A stretch of 64,000 bases of DNA from Bicyclus anynana (lineage: Eukaryota > Arthropoda > Insecta > Lepidoptera > Nymphalidae). The translations under genes and the position numbers were made by a program. Shown piece after piece: positions 43,922 through 56,222 of this stretch. The notes under the pieces were generated by a model, which made no database searches, was not told the origin of the DNA, and worked only from the letters and a program-made list of their open reading frames with translations. The stretch is from positions 14,288,109 to 14,352,108 of the forward strand of contig NC_069100.1 of NCBI RefSeq assembly GCF_947172395.1, written 5' to 3'. Each line of letters begins with the position of its first letter. The first letter of the stretch is position 1.

Positions 43922-44233
43922 TTAACATCATCATCAACATTATTCGGCTCACTGTTGAGCTCGAGTCTCCTCTGAGGATGAGATGGGTTAGGCCAATAGT
44001 CCACCACGCTGGCCCAATGCGGATTGGCAGACTTCACACGCAGAGAATTTTGAAAATTCTCTGATATGCAGGTTTCCTCACGATGTTTTTCCTTCACCGT
44101 TTGAGACACGTGATATTTAATTTCTTGTAATGCACACAACTGAAAAGTTGGAGGTGCATGCCCCGGACCGAATTCGAACCCACACCCTCCGGAATCGGAG
44201 GCAGAGGTCATATCCACTGGGCTATCACGGCTC
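43922..44233 (-). repeat. SINE B, full length
   Basis: The longest copy: (ATC)n tail, GAGCTCGAGTCTCCTCTGAG, CCGTTTGAGACACGTGATAT, intact B-box (CCGAATTCGAACCC) and head GGGCTATCACGGCTC. Confidence 0.93.
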
Positions 44234-44930
44234 TTTATTTAACTTAATAATACCTATACCTACCCCAGTTGCACTTCGTTTACCTAATCCGGTAATCGCA
44301 TTTATAGTGGCATGCACAATAGTTGCAATTAAGGTAAGCAGTACCTAAGCATACAAATCTCCTTTTTTTACGAAGTCGGTTAAAATAGTAATGTTATATT
44401 CGAGTCAAGGTATCGGTTGAGCAAATTAAGCCAAGTCGACACTGGGCCGGTATGCTAATCGTTTGACAGCTATCAATATAAACAACATTCACAGTAACTA
44501 TTAGATACAAGTTATGACCGAGGTTCCGTTCGAATTTCAAATTTAGTATACATCGTTAGTCTATACATTTTTGACCTGGGTTTGGCGGGAAAATTGTAGG
44601 AACTACAATTAGCTTTTGTTTATTTTATAGTTTTGTTGCGTAAAGTAGAATGCATTTTATTCAATAGGGGCAAAAATGAACTGGAGGTAAAACAAGATTA
44701 GGTAATTAATTTGATTTCCTCGCAGGATTCTATCAAAAGTTATCGCAAGGTTGCCATAAGTTGAATTAGGACCGACGGACGATGATGGAGGATGGACTTT
44801 TAACCAATTTCTCCCTAATGGTAGGCGTCCACAACTCCACATGTCCGCAACGTACGGATCCCACGAATCTACCATAAAATTGAAAATCGTTTGATGCAAT
44901 GCATCCGATACGTACGTTCGGAACCCTAAA

Positions 44931-45085
44931 AACTAGCGGACTCCGCGTGGAATTCAGTTTTTCACAAATCTCGCGGAAACCATGGACTTTTCCGGGATGA
45001 AAAGTAGCTTATGGGGTAATCCAGAGTAAAATTTACATTCTAAATTTCAGCCAAATCACTTCAGTAGTAGCGGCGTTCAAGACAG
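44931..45085 (+). repeat. repeat D
   Basis: CTAGCGGACTCCGCGTGGAA, CATGGACTTTTCCGGGATGA, AAGTAGCTTATGGGG and TTTCAGCCAAATCACTTCAG. A R1-type fragment is inserted after it. Confidence 0.75.
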
Positions 45086-45089
45086 GCCC

Positions 45090-45889
45090 TCAGCACGATT
45101 TTACCAAACACTCGCGGGCCCAGCTCAGGGAAACGAAGGACACTGGCTCTGGCAATGCAGTCTACAATAATGTATGCAGCACCAGTATGGGCAACAGCAT
45201 TAGATAAAGAAATCTATAAAAGGACAGTGCTGAGTGCCCAAAGAATAATGGCTTTAAGAACGTGTTGTGCATATAAAACCATCGCCACGGATGCTGCCCT
45301 CGTTTTAGCGAACCTCATACCAGCTCACCTGCTGGCTCACGAACGGACATCCACGTACGGACAACTGCCAGAGGAAAGAAATAAAGCTAGGGACACTACA
45401 CTACAGAAGTGGCAAAATGAGTGGGACCAGTCAACAAGTGGGCGCTGGACTCACAGACTGATTTACGACATACAGGGGTGGGTGAATAGAAAGCATGGAC
45501 ACCTAACATTCTGGATGACACAGTGCTTCACAGGGCACGGAGTCTTTATGCAGTACCTGAAACGCATAAAAAAAGAGATTCCGCTGAATGCATGTACTGC
45601 CCAGGGGAAGATGATGCGGAACACACTATATTTCACTGCCCAAATTTTGAACAACAGAGAGAAATAGTAAAACGTCAAGTTGGGAGCAAAATAGAAGTTG
45701 GAAATCTAACCAGCATAATGCTGGAGACGAAGGAGAAATGGGAAGCTATAAGTTTTTATCTGGAAGGAATTATAAAGTGTAAAGAGAAGGACGAAAGAGA
45801 AAGAAAAGCGGCGTTCAAGAGTAACAAACATCCAAACAAACTTTCGCGTTTATATTTTTTAAAAAGTTACTTGAGCTTTATGTAAACCT
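45090..45889 (+). mobile_element. R1-clade LINE, reverse transcriptase C-terminus, frameshifted
   Basis: The first frame (to about 45530) reads LPNTRGPSSGKRR, LALAMQSTIMYAAPVWATAL and AQRIMALRTCCAYKTIATDA. Past about 45530 the frame shifts by one base, and reading resumes with HRARSLYAVPETHKK and the cysteine/histidine motif CMYCPGEDDAEHTIFHC, the C-terminal zinc knuckle of R1-type elements. The rest is charged (KCKEKDERERKAA), with a stop at about 45883. The 5' portion (endonuclease and catalytic RT) is missing, so the copy is inactive. Confidence 0.88.
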
Positions 45890-46491
45890 ATGCAAAAGCT
45901 TAGGTCTACTGTTCTCATATTAATTAAATATACAATCTAAAGTTCTATATCTAAAGTTTTTTTATCTCATCTAAGCAAAATTATGAAAATAAAGGTTTTG
46001 TACTCGGAAGTTCGGATGCTTAAAAACATACATATTACGGGTCATACAAAAACCGAACTTTATTTTTGAAAAGTCGGTTAAAAATAAAAGATATACGTAC
46101 AGACATACACAAAAACATCTATGTATTTAGAATATTAACGATATTCTATAACAACGGTTAATATTCAATGTAATTCTATTAGTGTGACCACTATGCTAAT
46201 ATCTGATACATTGACAGTCAGCGCAATAAATAACTTTTTGACATTTATCGCTTTATCTGCGCCCGCTAATGAGACGCCATGATGGATTTTTTTGATAAAT
46301 AACTCAAATTTAGGCAGCGTAACTTTTACGGCCGTATTATGAAAATTCTTGCATAAATGTAAATATAAAAGATTGTGTGTTTGGTTGGGAATTATGAGGT
46401 GCAGGGTTCGACTCCAAGCAACCTGACTTTTTTTATAATAGGCATTGAATAGGCTCGGAAACCGTTGGAACAAATTCCCGTATGCATTATT

Positions 46492-46650
46492 ATCATTGAC
46501 AACCCATATTCGGCTCACTGTTGAGCTTGCGTCTCCTCTCAGAATGAGAGGGGTTAGGCCAATAGTCCTCCACGCTGGCTCAATGCGGATTGCAAACTTC
46601 ACATACGTAGAGAATTGAGAAAATTCTCAATTCTCAGGTATGCAGGTTAT
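46492..46650 (-). repeat. SINE B, 3' half
   Basis: TTGACAACCCATATTCGGCT to AATTGAGAAAATTCTCAATT, with a small inversion-like duplication of the TTCTC block. Confidence 0.8.
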
Positions 46651-46869
46651 TTAAGATGCTTTTATTTACCGGTTAAAACATTTAAAACTCTATAAGTCAG
46701 TCCGGTAGTTTCAGACCTAATGCAAGCAAACAATCTTTCTTCTCATAGTACCTATTAGTACCTATCAAGGATTTTATGCTATTAGAAAATATTACGTCAC
46801 TAGCGCTTCGAAACTGAGGCGGACAAAAGTGGCTAATTGTCTTAATTTCATTTAGTCGCATTGTAAACA

Positions 46870-47065
46870 ACGAGAGTTATTTAAACAAATAATACCTAAA
46901 TATTGTCTACAATGTCGAGTTGTAGGTTCAGAAAGTGTAAAAACTATATACCTAGGTACTTACAAATACATAAGCAACTTACTTAAAAATATAATGGAAG
47001 TAAATACAAAATTGTTCATAATTATGTGCGCTCAGTGAAGTAGCTAAATTCGGATCGGATTTTGC
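46870..47065 (+). repeat. repeat G, copy 1
   Basis: GTTATTTAAACAAATAATAC, ATTGTCTACAATGTCGAGTT, AGAAAGTGTAAAAACTATA and TGTGCGCTCAGTGAAGTAG are found inverted at 56045-56222. Confidence 0.75.
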
Positions 47066-47470
47066 TTTTTTTGGCACGTAACATATCTATAGCAGAAAAT
47101 CTTTGATTAGTATAGATAAAGTAATAGCTACCGCTTTAAACTCCTGTTTGATTACCACCCACCACCAGGTGAGATTTTAGTGGAGCGTGTCGGAGAAAAC
47201 AATGGAATTTAACGGTGCCCCATTAAAACTAATGAAAACAAGCAATTATTGTATTAATTGGACGGAATGATGTTCAAACGCAGCGCGGCACAAAGCCGCC
47301 GTCGGATGCCGAACGTTGGATGATTGTTACACAGAAATTCCATCGCAATCGGTACAGTCTTTGATTGATTAATTACGGATTGTTGTGGAAATGAGATGCG
47401 AATTTATTTATTTGTTTATTGACTGTTTGCGATTAAGTACTACAGTTCGCTTCATGTAGTTGGTGCGGGT

Positions 47471-47788
47471 TTTTTTTTATTCTTGACAAGTTAGCCCTTG
47501 ACTACAATCGCATAAGTGATGATGCAGTCTAAGATGGAAACGGGCTAACTTGTTAGGAGGAGGATGAAAATCCACACTCCTTTCGGTTTCTACACGACAT
47601 TGTACCGGAACGCTAAATCGCTTGGCGGTACATCTTTGCCGGTAGGGTGGTAACTAGCCCCGGCCGAAGACTCCCACCAGCCAGACCTGGACCAATTAAG
47701 AAAATCTCAATCTGCCCAGCTGGGGATCGAACCCAGGACCTCCGTTTTGTAAATCCACCACGCATACCACTGCGCCACGGAGGCCGTC
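47471..47788 (-). repeat. SINE A, full length
   Basis: A-run to GCGCCACGGAGGCCGTC, with a small tail deletion (CAATCGCATAAGTG). B-box intact. Confidence 0.92.
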
Positions 47789-48027
47789 AAAAAGAAAGTT
47801 GGCCGTGATTCACGATAATAGTACGTATTAAGAACGTCATACAGGCGACTGTCACCGTACCCATGCTACTTGAAAAACAAAATTTGAAAGAAATTGCCTC
47901 CGAAGTTATGGTGCCACAGACAGACAGACACGTCAAACTTATAGCACCCCTCTTTTTGCGTCGGGAGTTAAAAATATCGTTGGGAAAACTTTTTTTAATA
48001 AAACACTAATTGACAAATTTCCACTCG

Positions 48028-48324
48028 TTATCAACCCATATTTGGGCTCACTGCTGAGCTCGAGTCTCCTCTCAGAATGAGAGGGGTTAGGCCAATAGTC
48101 CACCACGCTGGCCCGATGGGAATTGGCAGACTTCACACACGCAGAGAATTAAGAAAATTCTCTTTTATGCGGGTTTCCACACGATGTTTTCCTTCACCAC
48201 TTGAGACACGTGATATTTAATTTCTTAAAATGCACACAACTGCAAAGTTGGAGGTAGGTGCATGCCCCGGACCGGATTCGAACTCACACCCTTCGGAATC
48301 GGAGGCAGAGGTATCCACTGGCTT
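48028..48324 (-). repeat. SINE B, near full length
   Basis: TATCAACCCATATTTGGGCT to CCACTGGCT, with intact B-box CCGGATTCGAACTCAC and a GGTAGGTGCATG micro-duplication. Confidence 0.9.
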
Positions 48325-48374
48325 TAAATCTCCACTAGCTCTACTATAGGCAGGTACAAGTGTCTAGTGTGAAA

Positions 48375-48500
48375 ACATGGTCCAACAGTGTGGTACAGTG
48401 TGGTACAGTTGGTACAGTACAGTGGTCTGCGGTACGAGTCAGTGGTACGCTGGTACAGTTGGTGGCGCCTAATTCTATACAAATGTATGGTGGGTGGTCG
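48375..48500. promoter_or_regulatory. cluster of GGTACAGT-like motifs, possible regulatory patch
   Basis: GTGGTACAGTGTGGTACAGT is followed by further GGTAC-containing units to about 48460, then a GC-rich GGTGGGTGGTCGGCCCACCC palindrome-like block. It is not part of any family seen elsewhere. The function is a guess. Confidence 0.25.
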
Positions 48501-48837
48501 GCCCACCCAGCGCGGGACAAAACTGTGGAGCCGCTTGCGTCTACAGATATTTATAGACATCGTTATTTTATACAAAAATAATAACAAAAAAAATACATTT
48601 TCACTAAAGTATTGATTATAAAATGCCCTCCAAACAATATTTAGAAAATATCTTTTATGTAATTACCTACAGAATTGGACCAGTTACAGTTTTTTTAGTA
48701 GTTTTAAAATATTATCTAAATATTAGACAGACTCTAGCATTTACAAAAATAATTTAAAACTAAAAGTAAATATTACGTCCAATAAGAATCCCATAAGTAG
48801 AAAATATCCTCTTTCAAACCACAGATAAATACCGGTG

Positions 48838-48957
48838 TCATCATCATCATCATAATCATTATCAACCCTTATTCGGCTCGATGTTGAGCACGAGTCTCCG
48901 CTAAGAAAGAGAGGGATTAGGCCAATAGTCCACCATGCTGGCCTAATACGGATTAGG
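48838..48957 (-). repeat. SINE B, 3' fragment
   Basis: (ATC)n, CTTATTCGGCTCGATGTTGA and GGCCAATAGTCCACCATGCT. Confidence 0.8.
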
Positions 48958-50059
48958 CTAGCGTGGTGTTAAACATGCCTGTGTACCAAACCAACAAAAA
49001 CATAAACAATATTAACCAAATTTAGTTTTATATAAGATATTATAATACCATTTTCTAGTTTGAAAATAGTATTGGCAAATGGTATTTTCAAAAAATATGC
49101 TATTTCCAATTATACTGTCACTTACCATCAGATGTATTCATGTGACGGATTAAAGTTTAAGTGAAAAAATATCATAAAAAAATTCGATTCCATTCATCCC
49201 AAAACCGCATCGTATGCGCATGTCACCAAAACATTTCAAGATAGAACCACATTACTCGCAATGAAATATGCACTTTGTCCTACAGATTTAAAGTCGAAAT
49301 TTGCATATCGATCAATATTAAAACAACTCTTTACTGCATTTCAAACAATAGAAAATCAATCTTATTGCACACTTGACAGAGTTTGTTTTTATTTGCAGAA
49401 TTTATTTGTACAAAAATTTATTGCTAAACATGGATACTTATACGACTGCTCTCAATACTTTCTTGGACTTTAATTTCAAGCAATAGAGTCTATTTTTGTG
49501 TAAAATTATTTTCATTGATAGTTTGATTTTAGACTTTATAACTTACATATAAGGTTTATTATAGTTATCTGTATGTAAAGTATGTTTGTAATTTGTGTAT
49601 AGGAATTCTTTAGAGTAAATTGTAATAGCATTATAAGACTTATTTTAAATGTCATTAGGTTGATATTTGCTTGTTAAATACTCGTTCTATTTGCAGTGTG
49701 TTTGTGTGAAGTAATTGAGTTGTCTTCCGTTTTGTGTTTTTTTGTGTGTCCGTCTTGACCGGTATGGTCTCGTGTTCTGGGATTAACGATTTTTTGGATT
49801 TTTACGACGACTTGATAAATCTCCGTGGGTTATAAATTTAATTGTCTTAAAACGTGTATGAGATAAAAAGATGGACACAGTTTCCAAAAGAGTAGGTACA
49901 GGTAATAACTACATTTATGTTAATTAGGAATTTACCAGTATTAGAACAAGAACTTTTTTACTTGAAGGATCTGCTACCTTTGCTAACTTGGGTAAGTTAG
50001 CCACCTAATATAATTAACATCAAATCGCTTCTTAGCGATAATTTCGCCTATTGTACCTA
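48958..50059. other. no gene recognised
   Basis: AT-rich. A 70-codon frame at 49261-49473 has no recognisable domain. The region may be the diverged body of the LINE whose tail lies at 50060-50131. Confidence 0.35.
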
Positions 50060-50131
50060 CTCAATTTATTTCTTTTATATTCATTTTATATCTTTCGGTG
50101 TACAATAAAGAGTATTTTCATTTCATTTCAA
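50060..50131 (+). mobile_element. LINE 3' tail with (TTTCA)n
   Basis: GTACAATAAAGAGTATTTTC then (ATTTC)n has the same polyA-signal plus pentamer-tail arrangement as 38870-38914, in opposite orientation. Confidence 0.6.
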
Positions 50132-50727
50132 ATCACTAAAACCCAATTGTTAACGAACATCACAATGTTTAAGACACTTGTTAGTAATTTTGATCGGTTA
50201 GCAATAAATTATAGTGAATACAAAATCACATGAAACATTAACAATAGCTAGTTGGAATTTTTTTAAAGAGAGTGTGGTTTAACGCTATACAGAGTGTATC
50301 ATTGTATGGAAAACAAGCTAAACCAATCAAAGCCATGTGATGTCGACGCTATAGCGAGTTTGTCGTTAAATCGAGTAACTTTACATGGAGTTTACACTGT
50401 AACTATGATTGTAGTCCCTCTGTTAGTCGTAATCCTTAGCTATGAAGGTCGTGACCTCAGTCATGACTGTAGTATTTTAAAAAATACAGTTGTTATTAAC
50501 TAAAAGAAATTACAAATGTCATTTTATCTGCTGACGGTACTGCAATAAGCACAGCTGATTCGTTTTTATTGCAATTCTACGTGATGTCTAAGTTTAGCTA
50601 AAGATTATTTTAGATTTCTCTCCGAAAGGAAGCTTTTAATACCAGCATGATTGTGTTGGTTTTTTGGTCGACCGTATTAAATTGCTTATTATTTTTTATT
50701 GGTGTTACTTTTGGTAATCGAGTATTT

Positions 50728-50890
50728 TTTTATTCTTTACAAGTTAGCCCTGACATGATGGTAAGTGATGATGCAATCTAAGATGGAAGCGGGCTAACTT
50801 TTTAGGAGGAGGATGAAAATCCACACCCCTTTCGGTTTCTACACGACATTGTACCGGAACGCTAAATCGCTTGGCGGTACGCCTTTGTGA
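50728..50890 (-). repeat. SINE A, 3' half
   Basis: T-run, AAGTTAGCCCTGACATGATG to CGCTTGGCGGTACGCCTTTG. Confidence 0.88.
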
Positions 50891-50919
50891 TAGCCACGGC
50901 CAAATCCTCTCACGTCCAT

Positions 50920-51245
50920 CTTGTTAGCACTCGTGTCGAGCTGCCAGCATCTAGCGGTAGCGCAATCGCTTGATATCTTCGGCCCATTTAGTAGGGGGTC
51001 AACTAATACTGCGCTTTCCGGTGCGGGGTCGCCATTCGACCACCTTGGGACCCCCATGTATGTCTATGAGGTCTCTGAATCCCCCGCCCATTACCACTTC
51101 AGTTTCACGACTCAGCTATAACAATGACTGGTTTTTGGACTTTGGTTCTTCTGCAGAACTTATTTCTGATTCGATAATACAGAGATACACCATTCAAAGC
51201 TGGTTCCATCGCTAGCTGACTGACTCTGAGCCTTCTTTTGAGACC
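50920..51245 (-). mobile_element. RTE-type LINE fragment
   Basis: GCTGCCAGCATCTAGCG, GTGCGGGGTCGCCATTCGAC, ACCTTGGGACCCCCATG and CTGACTCTGAGCCTTCTTTT are the reverse of the RTE 3' coding region. Confidence 0.8.
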
Positions 51246-51449
51246 TTTTTTTAATGTGAAGCCTGGCAGTTGTATGGTAAAATAGTGAACTAGATCAAAA
51301 AGTTCCCATGCACATACTCTTTGTCAAAAACATATTTAAAAACTATAATTTTCATGGAATGACGTCTTAAAAAATATGTTATTTTTAATCTAGTAGAACG
51401 ATAATTAAATTCCTACAAATTAAAGAAAAAATCGAATAGAAAAGTCGCG

Positions 51450-51700
51450 TACCTATCTAAGGAACACGCTATGACATGAGAGATACGAGCTTCTACAGCT
51501 CATCTTGATGAGAAAAGTTGCTGGTAGAAGAGGCGTTGGTCGCAGGAAGAAGTCTTGGCTGAGAAACATCAGAGAGTGGACCGGGATCGCGAGCGCCGCA
51601 CAATTATTTCGCCTCGCGAAGGATAGAGACGAGTTCAAGAAACTGACTGCCAACCTTCGCTAGTCGGAGAGGCACCCTAAGAAGAACGATAATGAACGGT
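51450..51700 (+). mobile_element. LINE reverse transcriptase C-terminal remnant
   Basis: The plus frame ending at a TAG near 51661 reads VAGRRGVGRRKKSWLRNIRE then WTGIASAAQLFRLAKDRDEF, the C-terminal signature of another non-LTR element family in Lepidoptera. No upstream domains remain. Confidence 0.75.
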
Positions 51701-53960
51701 ATAGGCAGAATAAAGATTATACTTAAATAAGAATCTCCTTGAAACCAACTACTCTCCAAAGCAACAACGGTCTTTACCTATGGCATGAGCATAGACTGAA
51801 AGACTCTGAGCCTTCCTAAAATGTGGTATGTACCTACTGTTGCCACAGGCTATTGTCTAGATCTTGGTCTATTGGTTCTCATTTATGATGAAGAATACAA
51901 TATGGAACTTAAGATAACTTAACCTAATAACTATAGAAAACATGGCCACTTGAAATGGTGGCAAGTACTGGCTGCATTTGCGCGCTGGACAGCCAGGCTG
52001 ATTGATCCTTTGCGTTATTATGATTGAGATATTTTAAAACGTACAAGTACCAGGGCATTATGAAATTATAAGAGTACCTACAGACGTAAGTGCAGGAGTG
52101 ATAGCTACTCGATCCTAGTACAAATGTATGTTTTAACTACTAATCGAGATCTCTGGATCTTAAGAGCTTAAAAAATTTAATCCGTCACTTAACCCTTCAC
52201 CGACATGACTCACAATACCACCCAGTGAGCTGGCCGCGCGCCGTCCCGCTCGCACGTATAGCGCTGTCCCGCATTGGCGTTTTTTTATGCGTCCATTGAA
52301 GAGTTTGCTGTCAAAATAAGGATTATAAAAGCGTTTGGACGGTGTTATGCAAAACTTGGTGGTATTTAAAAATGTTAAGTGTAAGTTAAGTTACCTTTAA
52401 TTAAGACTGAATTAACCCAACCGGATACATTGAAGTCTATTTTACTTATGGTCTATGGTCTATGAGACTATGATATATCGGCGTTTATCAGCCCATGCTC
52501 CTTAGATAAGTACGGAAGACATCTACGAAGTTTGGATCTCAGTAGCTGTAGAAGGTAGCAGGTTTTAATTGTCCGAAAGCAGAACTTCAGAATCGTCTAA
52601 GACACAAGTAGCCATTGTAGATAAATTAATTACCTTCTTATTGCCAATCGAAGAATTTTTAATTACATTAAATCAGCAACAAAGCTTAAAAAATCCCTTT
52701 TCCAAATCCGCATAAGTAAAGAGGCATAGTCCTTTAGTGGACCTATCCAAAACAGACTACGAGTACTTGGTGATGATAAGAATTATTCAAAATTAACTTA
52801 ACTTGTACCTAATTGAATAATTGAACGTGTTGCATAACGCGCTCAATGGTGGTATTTAGAAAAAAAGAATCACTTGGATCACAGTGAGTGATGACTTAAT
52901 TTTTAGAACCACCGCGAAGAGACGTAACCCGAGCCGCTGTACAGACAAAGGAGACTATGACAAACTTTTGACAATCTTTAAATAGACATACATACCTAAT
53001 ATCTTAAATACATAGATAATAGGCGTCAAAGCCTAATATGAAAACCTTATGATAAACGTGTAACAAACTTGACGTGTGATAAACTTACAAAAAAATCAAC
53101 GCGAATTAACGTTCCGAAAAACTAGTCCAACTAGTAGACAAGCTTCCAACAAAGTTCATTCAAGAAATTTGCTCAGGTACCTAGATTAAACTAAGGTAAA
53201 TGTTTTTTATGTCGAAAGGTACATTTATTGTAATGACCTTTTTGATGCAGTTGGAAAAATAACTTATATAATAAACGAGAATCCCTAAATTCTATTTCCA
53301 GATTGGATCAATTTGGGATTTTCTACCTTTCTAACTGGCTAAGTCAGATTTGGTAGTATTTTTAAGTTAATAACTGATTTAAAATTCAGTTGTAGAGTTG
53401 TCGTGAATAAATAAGTTAAAAATAAATGGTGTAAACTTTATTTAACGAATACTAATACATCAACGGTCAACAAGGTGCTATTTACTCGAAGGTTTTATAG
53501 TTAAAGTAACTGCAGATAAGTCAGTACTAAGTAAAACTTTTCCAGGAAACTACCTTTTCTTTTTGAGTCTTTTTTAATAACTCTAAAATAATTTTCATCA
53601 CATATTGCGATATTTGCGAAATTATAAACAATTTTTATTAACTTCAAGTTGCGTAGGTACAATAGAATTTACAATAGAAAAAATCGTATAAAAAGCACTG
53701 ATCAACTGACCCATATATTAAAAGTCCATGGTTTAACTGAGATCTGTCAATGTTGACAAATTTGACAAAGTTGTCAAACACAAAACCCCCTGTCGCAGTG
53801 CAGCGCAGCACACACGCGTGATGTATGGTATCGCACATTACACCGACATCCGATATTATATTCTGTTTATAATATTAATTGCCGGCCGTATCGTGACATT
53901 CAAAACCATTATGTTGACGAAAATTGGTTAAAAAAATACTTTTTTCTAATTTTAAAATTA
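51701..53960. other. no gene recognised
   Basis: Repeat-poor. It contains a GC-rich spot at 52225-52290 (GGCCGCGCGCCGTCCCGCTC). It lies within the putative large intron of the homeobox gene, so unannotated enhancers are plausible but unproven. Confidence 0.35.
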
Positions 53961-53965
53961 TAAAA

Positions 53966-54052
53966 TATACCTTTTGGTTCAGTGGTTATTAAGTAATTTC
54001 GGATCACAAGGTCCTTGTCACAAGGGTTTGAGTCCTTGTCCTGGGTCGTTGG
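53966..54052 (+). repeat. tRNA-like SINE head (family E), diverged
   Basis: TTTTGGTTCAGTGGTTATTA, GGGTTTGAGTCCTTGTCCTG. Confidence 0.55.
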
Positions 54053-54948
54053 TGGTGTTTTTAACTTTGGTTTGTAAGTTTACAGAATGTGGGGGCTGAC
54101 CAGATATATAGAATAGTTCGAATAGTTCGTTCGGGGCCCTAAGTCATGTGCTAAAATAATTAAAATCTAGTGTCTGTACTTTAAATAAATTTAATAAAAT
54201 CCCAGCAAAATCAATAATTTTATTCAGGGTTTGCGTTAGTTACAAAAATGAACCAAACCTAACTGGGAATTTAAGCAATTGAATAAGTAAGCATTATGAA
54301 GGTAGGTATGCAGTGTTTTAATGCATGTATGAAGGGCACATCACTGGAGTAGTAAGTAGCTACTGAGCCGATTTTCATGCAATTTTCATAGGTTGATCAA
54401 GCGTAGTGTGGAGAAACATATAATAATAGGTATGACAAGTAGGTAGGCTTTGTTTTATCAAGATGGGATGTAAGGAAAAAGGTAGGTATACAAACCTACT
54501 GAATTTGACGCGGTTAAGATCGGTTAAGGTTATAAAACCTTTTTGTGTAAGCCCCTGTGTTACGTAGAGAAATTACTTAATTAACCGATAGAAAGCTTAG
54601 ATTCAATTAAATTATCATCATCGACTTTATTACGTATTGTGATGCGAAGCAAAAATAATAGATTAGCCACAAATTATATAAACACAGGCCACAGACTCGC
54701 CAGAAGTCAATATGGCGGCGTAATCATAGACAATTACTTTTAACAAGAACGCCCACAGACAATTTCGTCTTGAACGTTATTTCGCGCGCTTATTTTAATC
54801 TGATGACTATCCATTGAGTATAAGAGCTAGTGGAAATTGTCTTTAAACTATTTTTACCTACTTGACTACTACTACTACTTTAGGTACATCAACATGACGG
54901 TAATGCTTATATTTAAAGTAATTAAATAGAAATAGAGAGAGAAAAAGA

Positions 54949-55232
54949 GCCGTGATAGCCCAGTGGTAATGACCTGACTCTGATTCCGGAGGATGTGGGT
55001 TCAAATCCGGTCCAGGGCATGCACCTCCAACTTTTCAGTTGTGTGCATTTTAAGAAATTAAATATCACGTGTCTCAATCGGTGAAGGAAAACATCGTGAG
55101 GAAACCTGCATACCAGAGAATTGTCTTAATCCTCTGCGTGTGAAGTCTACCAATCGTGGTGGACTATTGGCCTAACCCCTGTCATTCTGAGAGGAGACTC
55201 GAGCCCAGCAGTTCGTTATGGGTTGATAGCGA
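54949..55232 (+). repeat. SINE B, near full length
   Basis: Head GAGCCGTGATAGCCCAGTGG, B-box GGGTTCAAATCCGGTCC, complete body; the 3' end is altered (CAGCAGTTCGTTATGGGTTG). Confidence 0.92.
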
Positions 55233-56044
55233 AATAGAAATACTATCATAGTACAAATTTATTTGCAGCGTCGTCGCCTTGTCTTAAAGATCTTATTGCC
55301 GGAGTAATTAAAAGACGCATGAACTTTTAAAGTTCATTCAAGTAGGCTTAGTTTATAAGCACATTTAAAACGTTAGTCTTTAGCCAGTCAGTGTCTTTGG
55401 ACGCCTAAGTCTCAGGAAGTTGACGTAATATAGGGCGTTTTCCCAGCAAAGCTATAAGCTTTTTAGAGTTTAAACTATCGTGAGTGTTATTCATAATAAT
55501 TTATTATGAAACACGGCTAAAACTCAAGTGATAGGTATAAGGTCGGAGTATGCCGACTAGTTTCGAACCCATACGGGGCCGATAGTCATGAGCTAGTTCT
55601 TGCAACGCGGCACGATCCAAACTGACTCCGAATAACGAATACCTCTCCGAATAACGCTTCTTAATGAATAACGAATAGGTAACATTATTTCATCTTTATT
55701 TCCACTAGCTCTTAGACTCAAGCGGGCAATTAATTAAGCGGGAAAATTTAAAAAAAGAACGCGTTCCTGAACCTATTTGTCTCGGCCTTAATGGCGGACA
55801 AAATGCTTGGATTAATTATTACTGTTACAGCCACGTCGTGTGGAAGTTTAGTCAAAAATATTAAATGAACGACTGAAATATCGTGTCGTAAATATGTTCG
55901 CGACATATCACCTCGTTCGTTTTAATAATCGTGGATACGTTTTAAAACGCATTCCGTGACGCTGTTTACATGTGACGACACGACTGCGATACTGTAACAT
56001 TCAACGATATTTTATACTATAGATATACGTGCCTACAAAATCAC
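55233..56044. other. no gene or repeat recognised
   Basis: Unique-looking DNA. The part at 55780-56000 has moderate GC and several CGT/ACG motifs (CGTGTCGTAAATATG, TTCGCGACATATCACC). Candidate intronic regulatory DNA only by position and uniqueness. Confidence 0.3.
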
Positions 56045-56222
56045 CGCAAAAAGGGATCCGAATTTAGATACTGCACTGAGCGCACATATGCACATATTTT
56101 TACTTACCTACTTACATTATATATTCAAGTATATAATTATAGTTTTTACACTTCCTGAACACACAACTCGACATTGTAGACAATAGTTAGCTATTATTTG
56201 CTTAAATAACTTTAGTTTTTTA
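56045..56222 (-). repeat. repeat G, copy 2 (inverted)
   Basis: GGGATCCGAATTTAGATACT, CACTGAGCGCACATATG, CTCGACATTGTAGACAATAG. Confidence 0.75.

Noticed and set aside
46165..46602. 145-codon minus-strand frame
   Set aside because: Its start lies in SINE B and the remainder is unsupported; no domain seen.
49261..49473. 70-codon frame before a LINE-like tail
   Set aside because: I could not match it to reverse transcriptase motifs, so it is not called coding.
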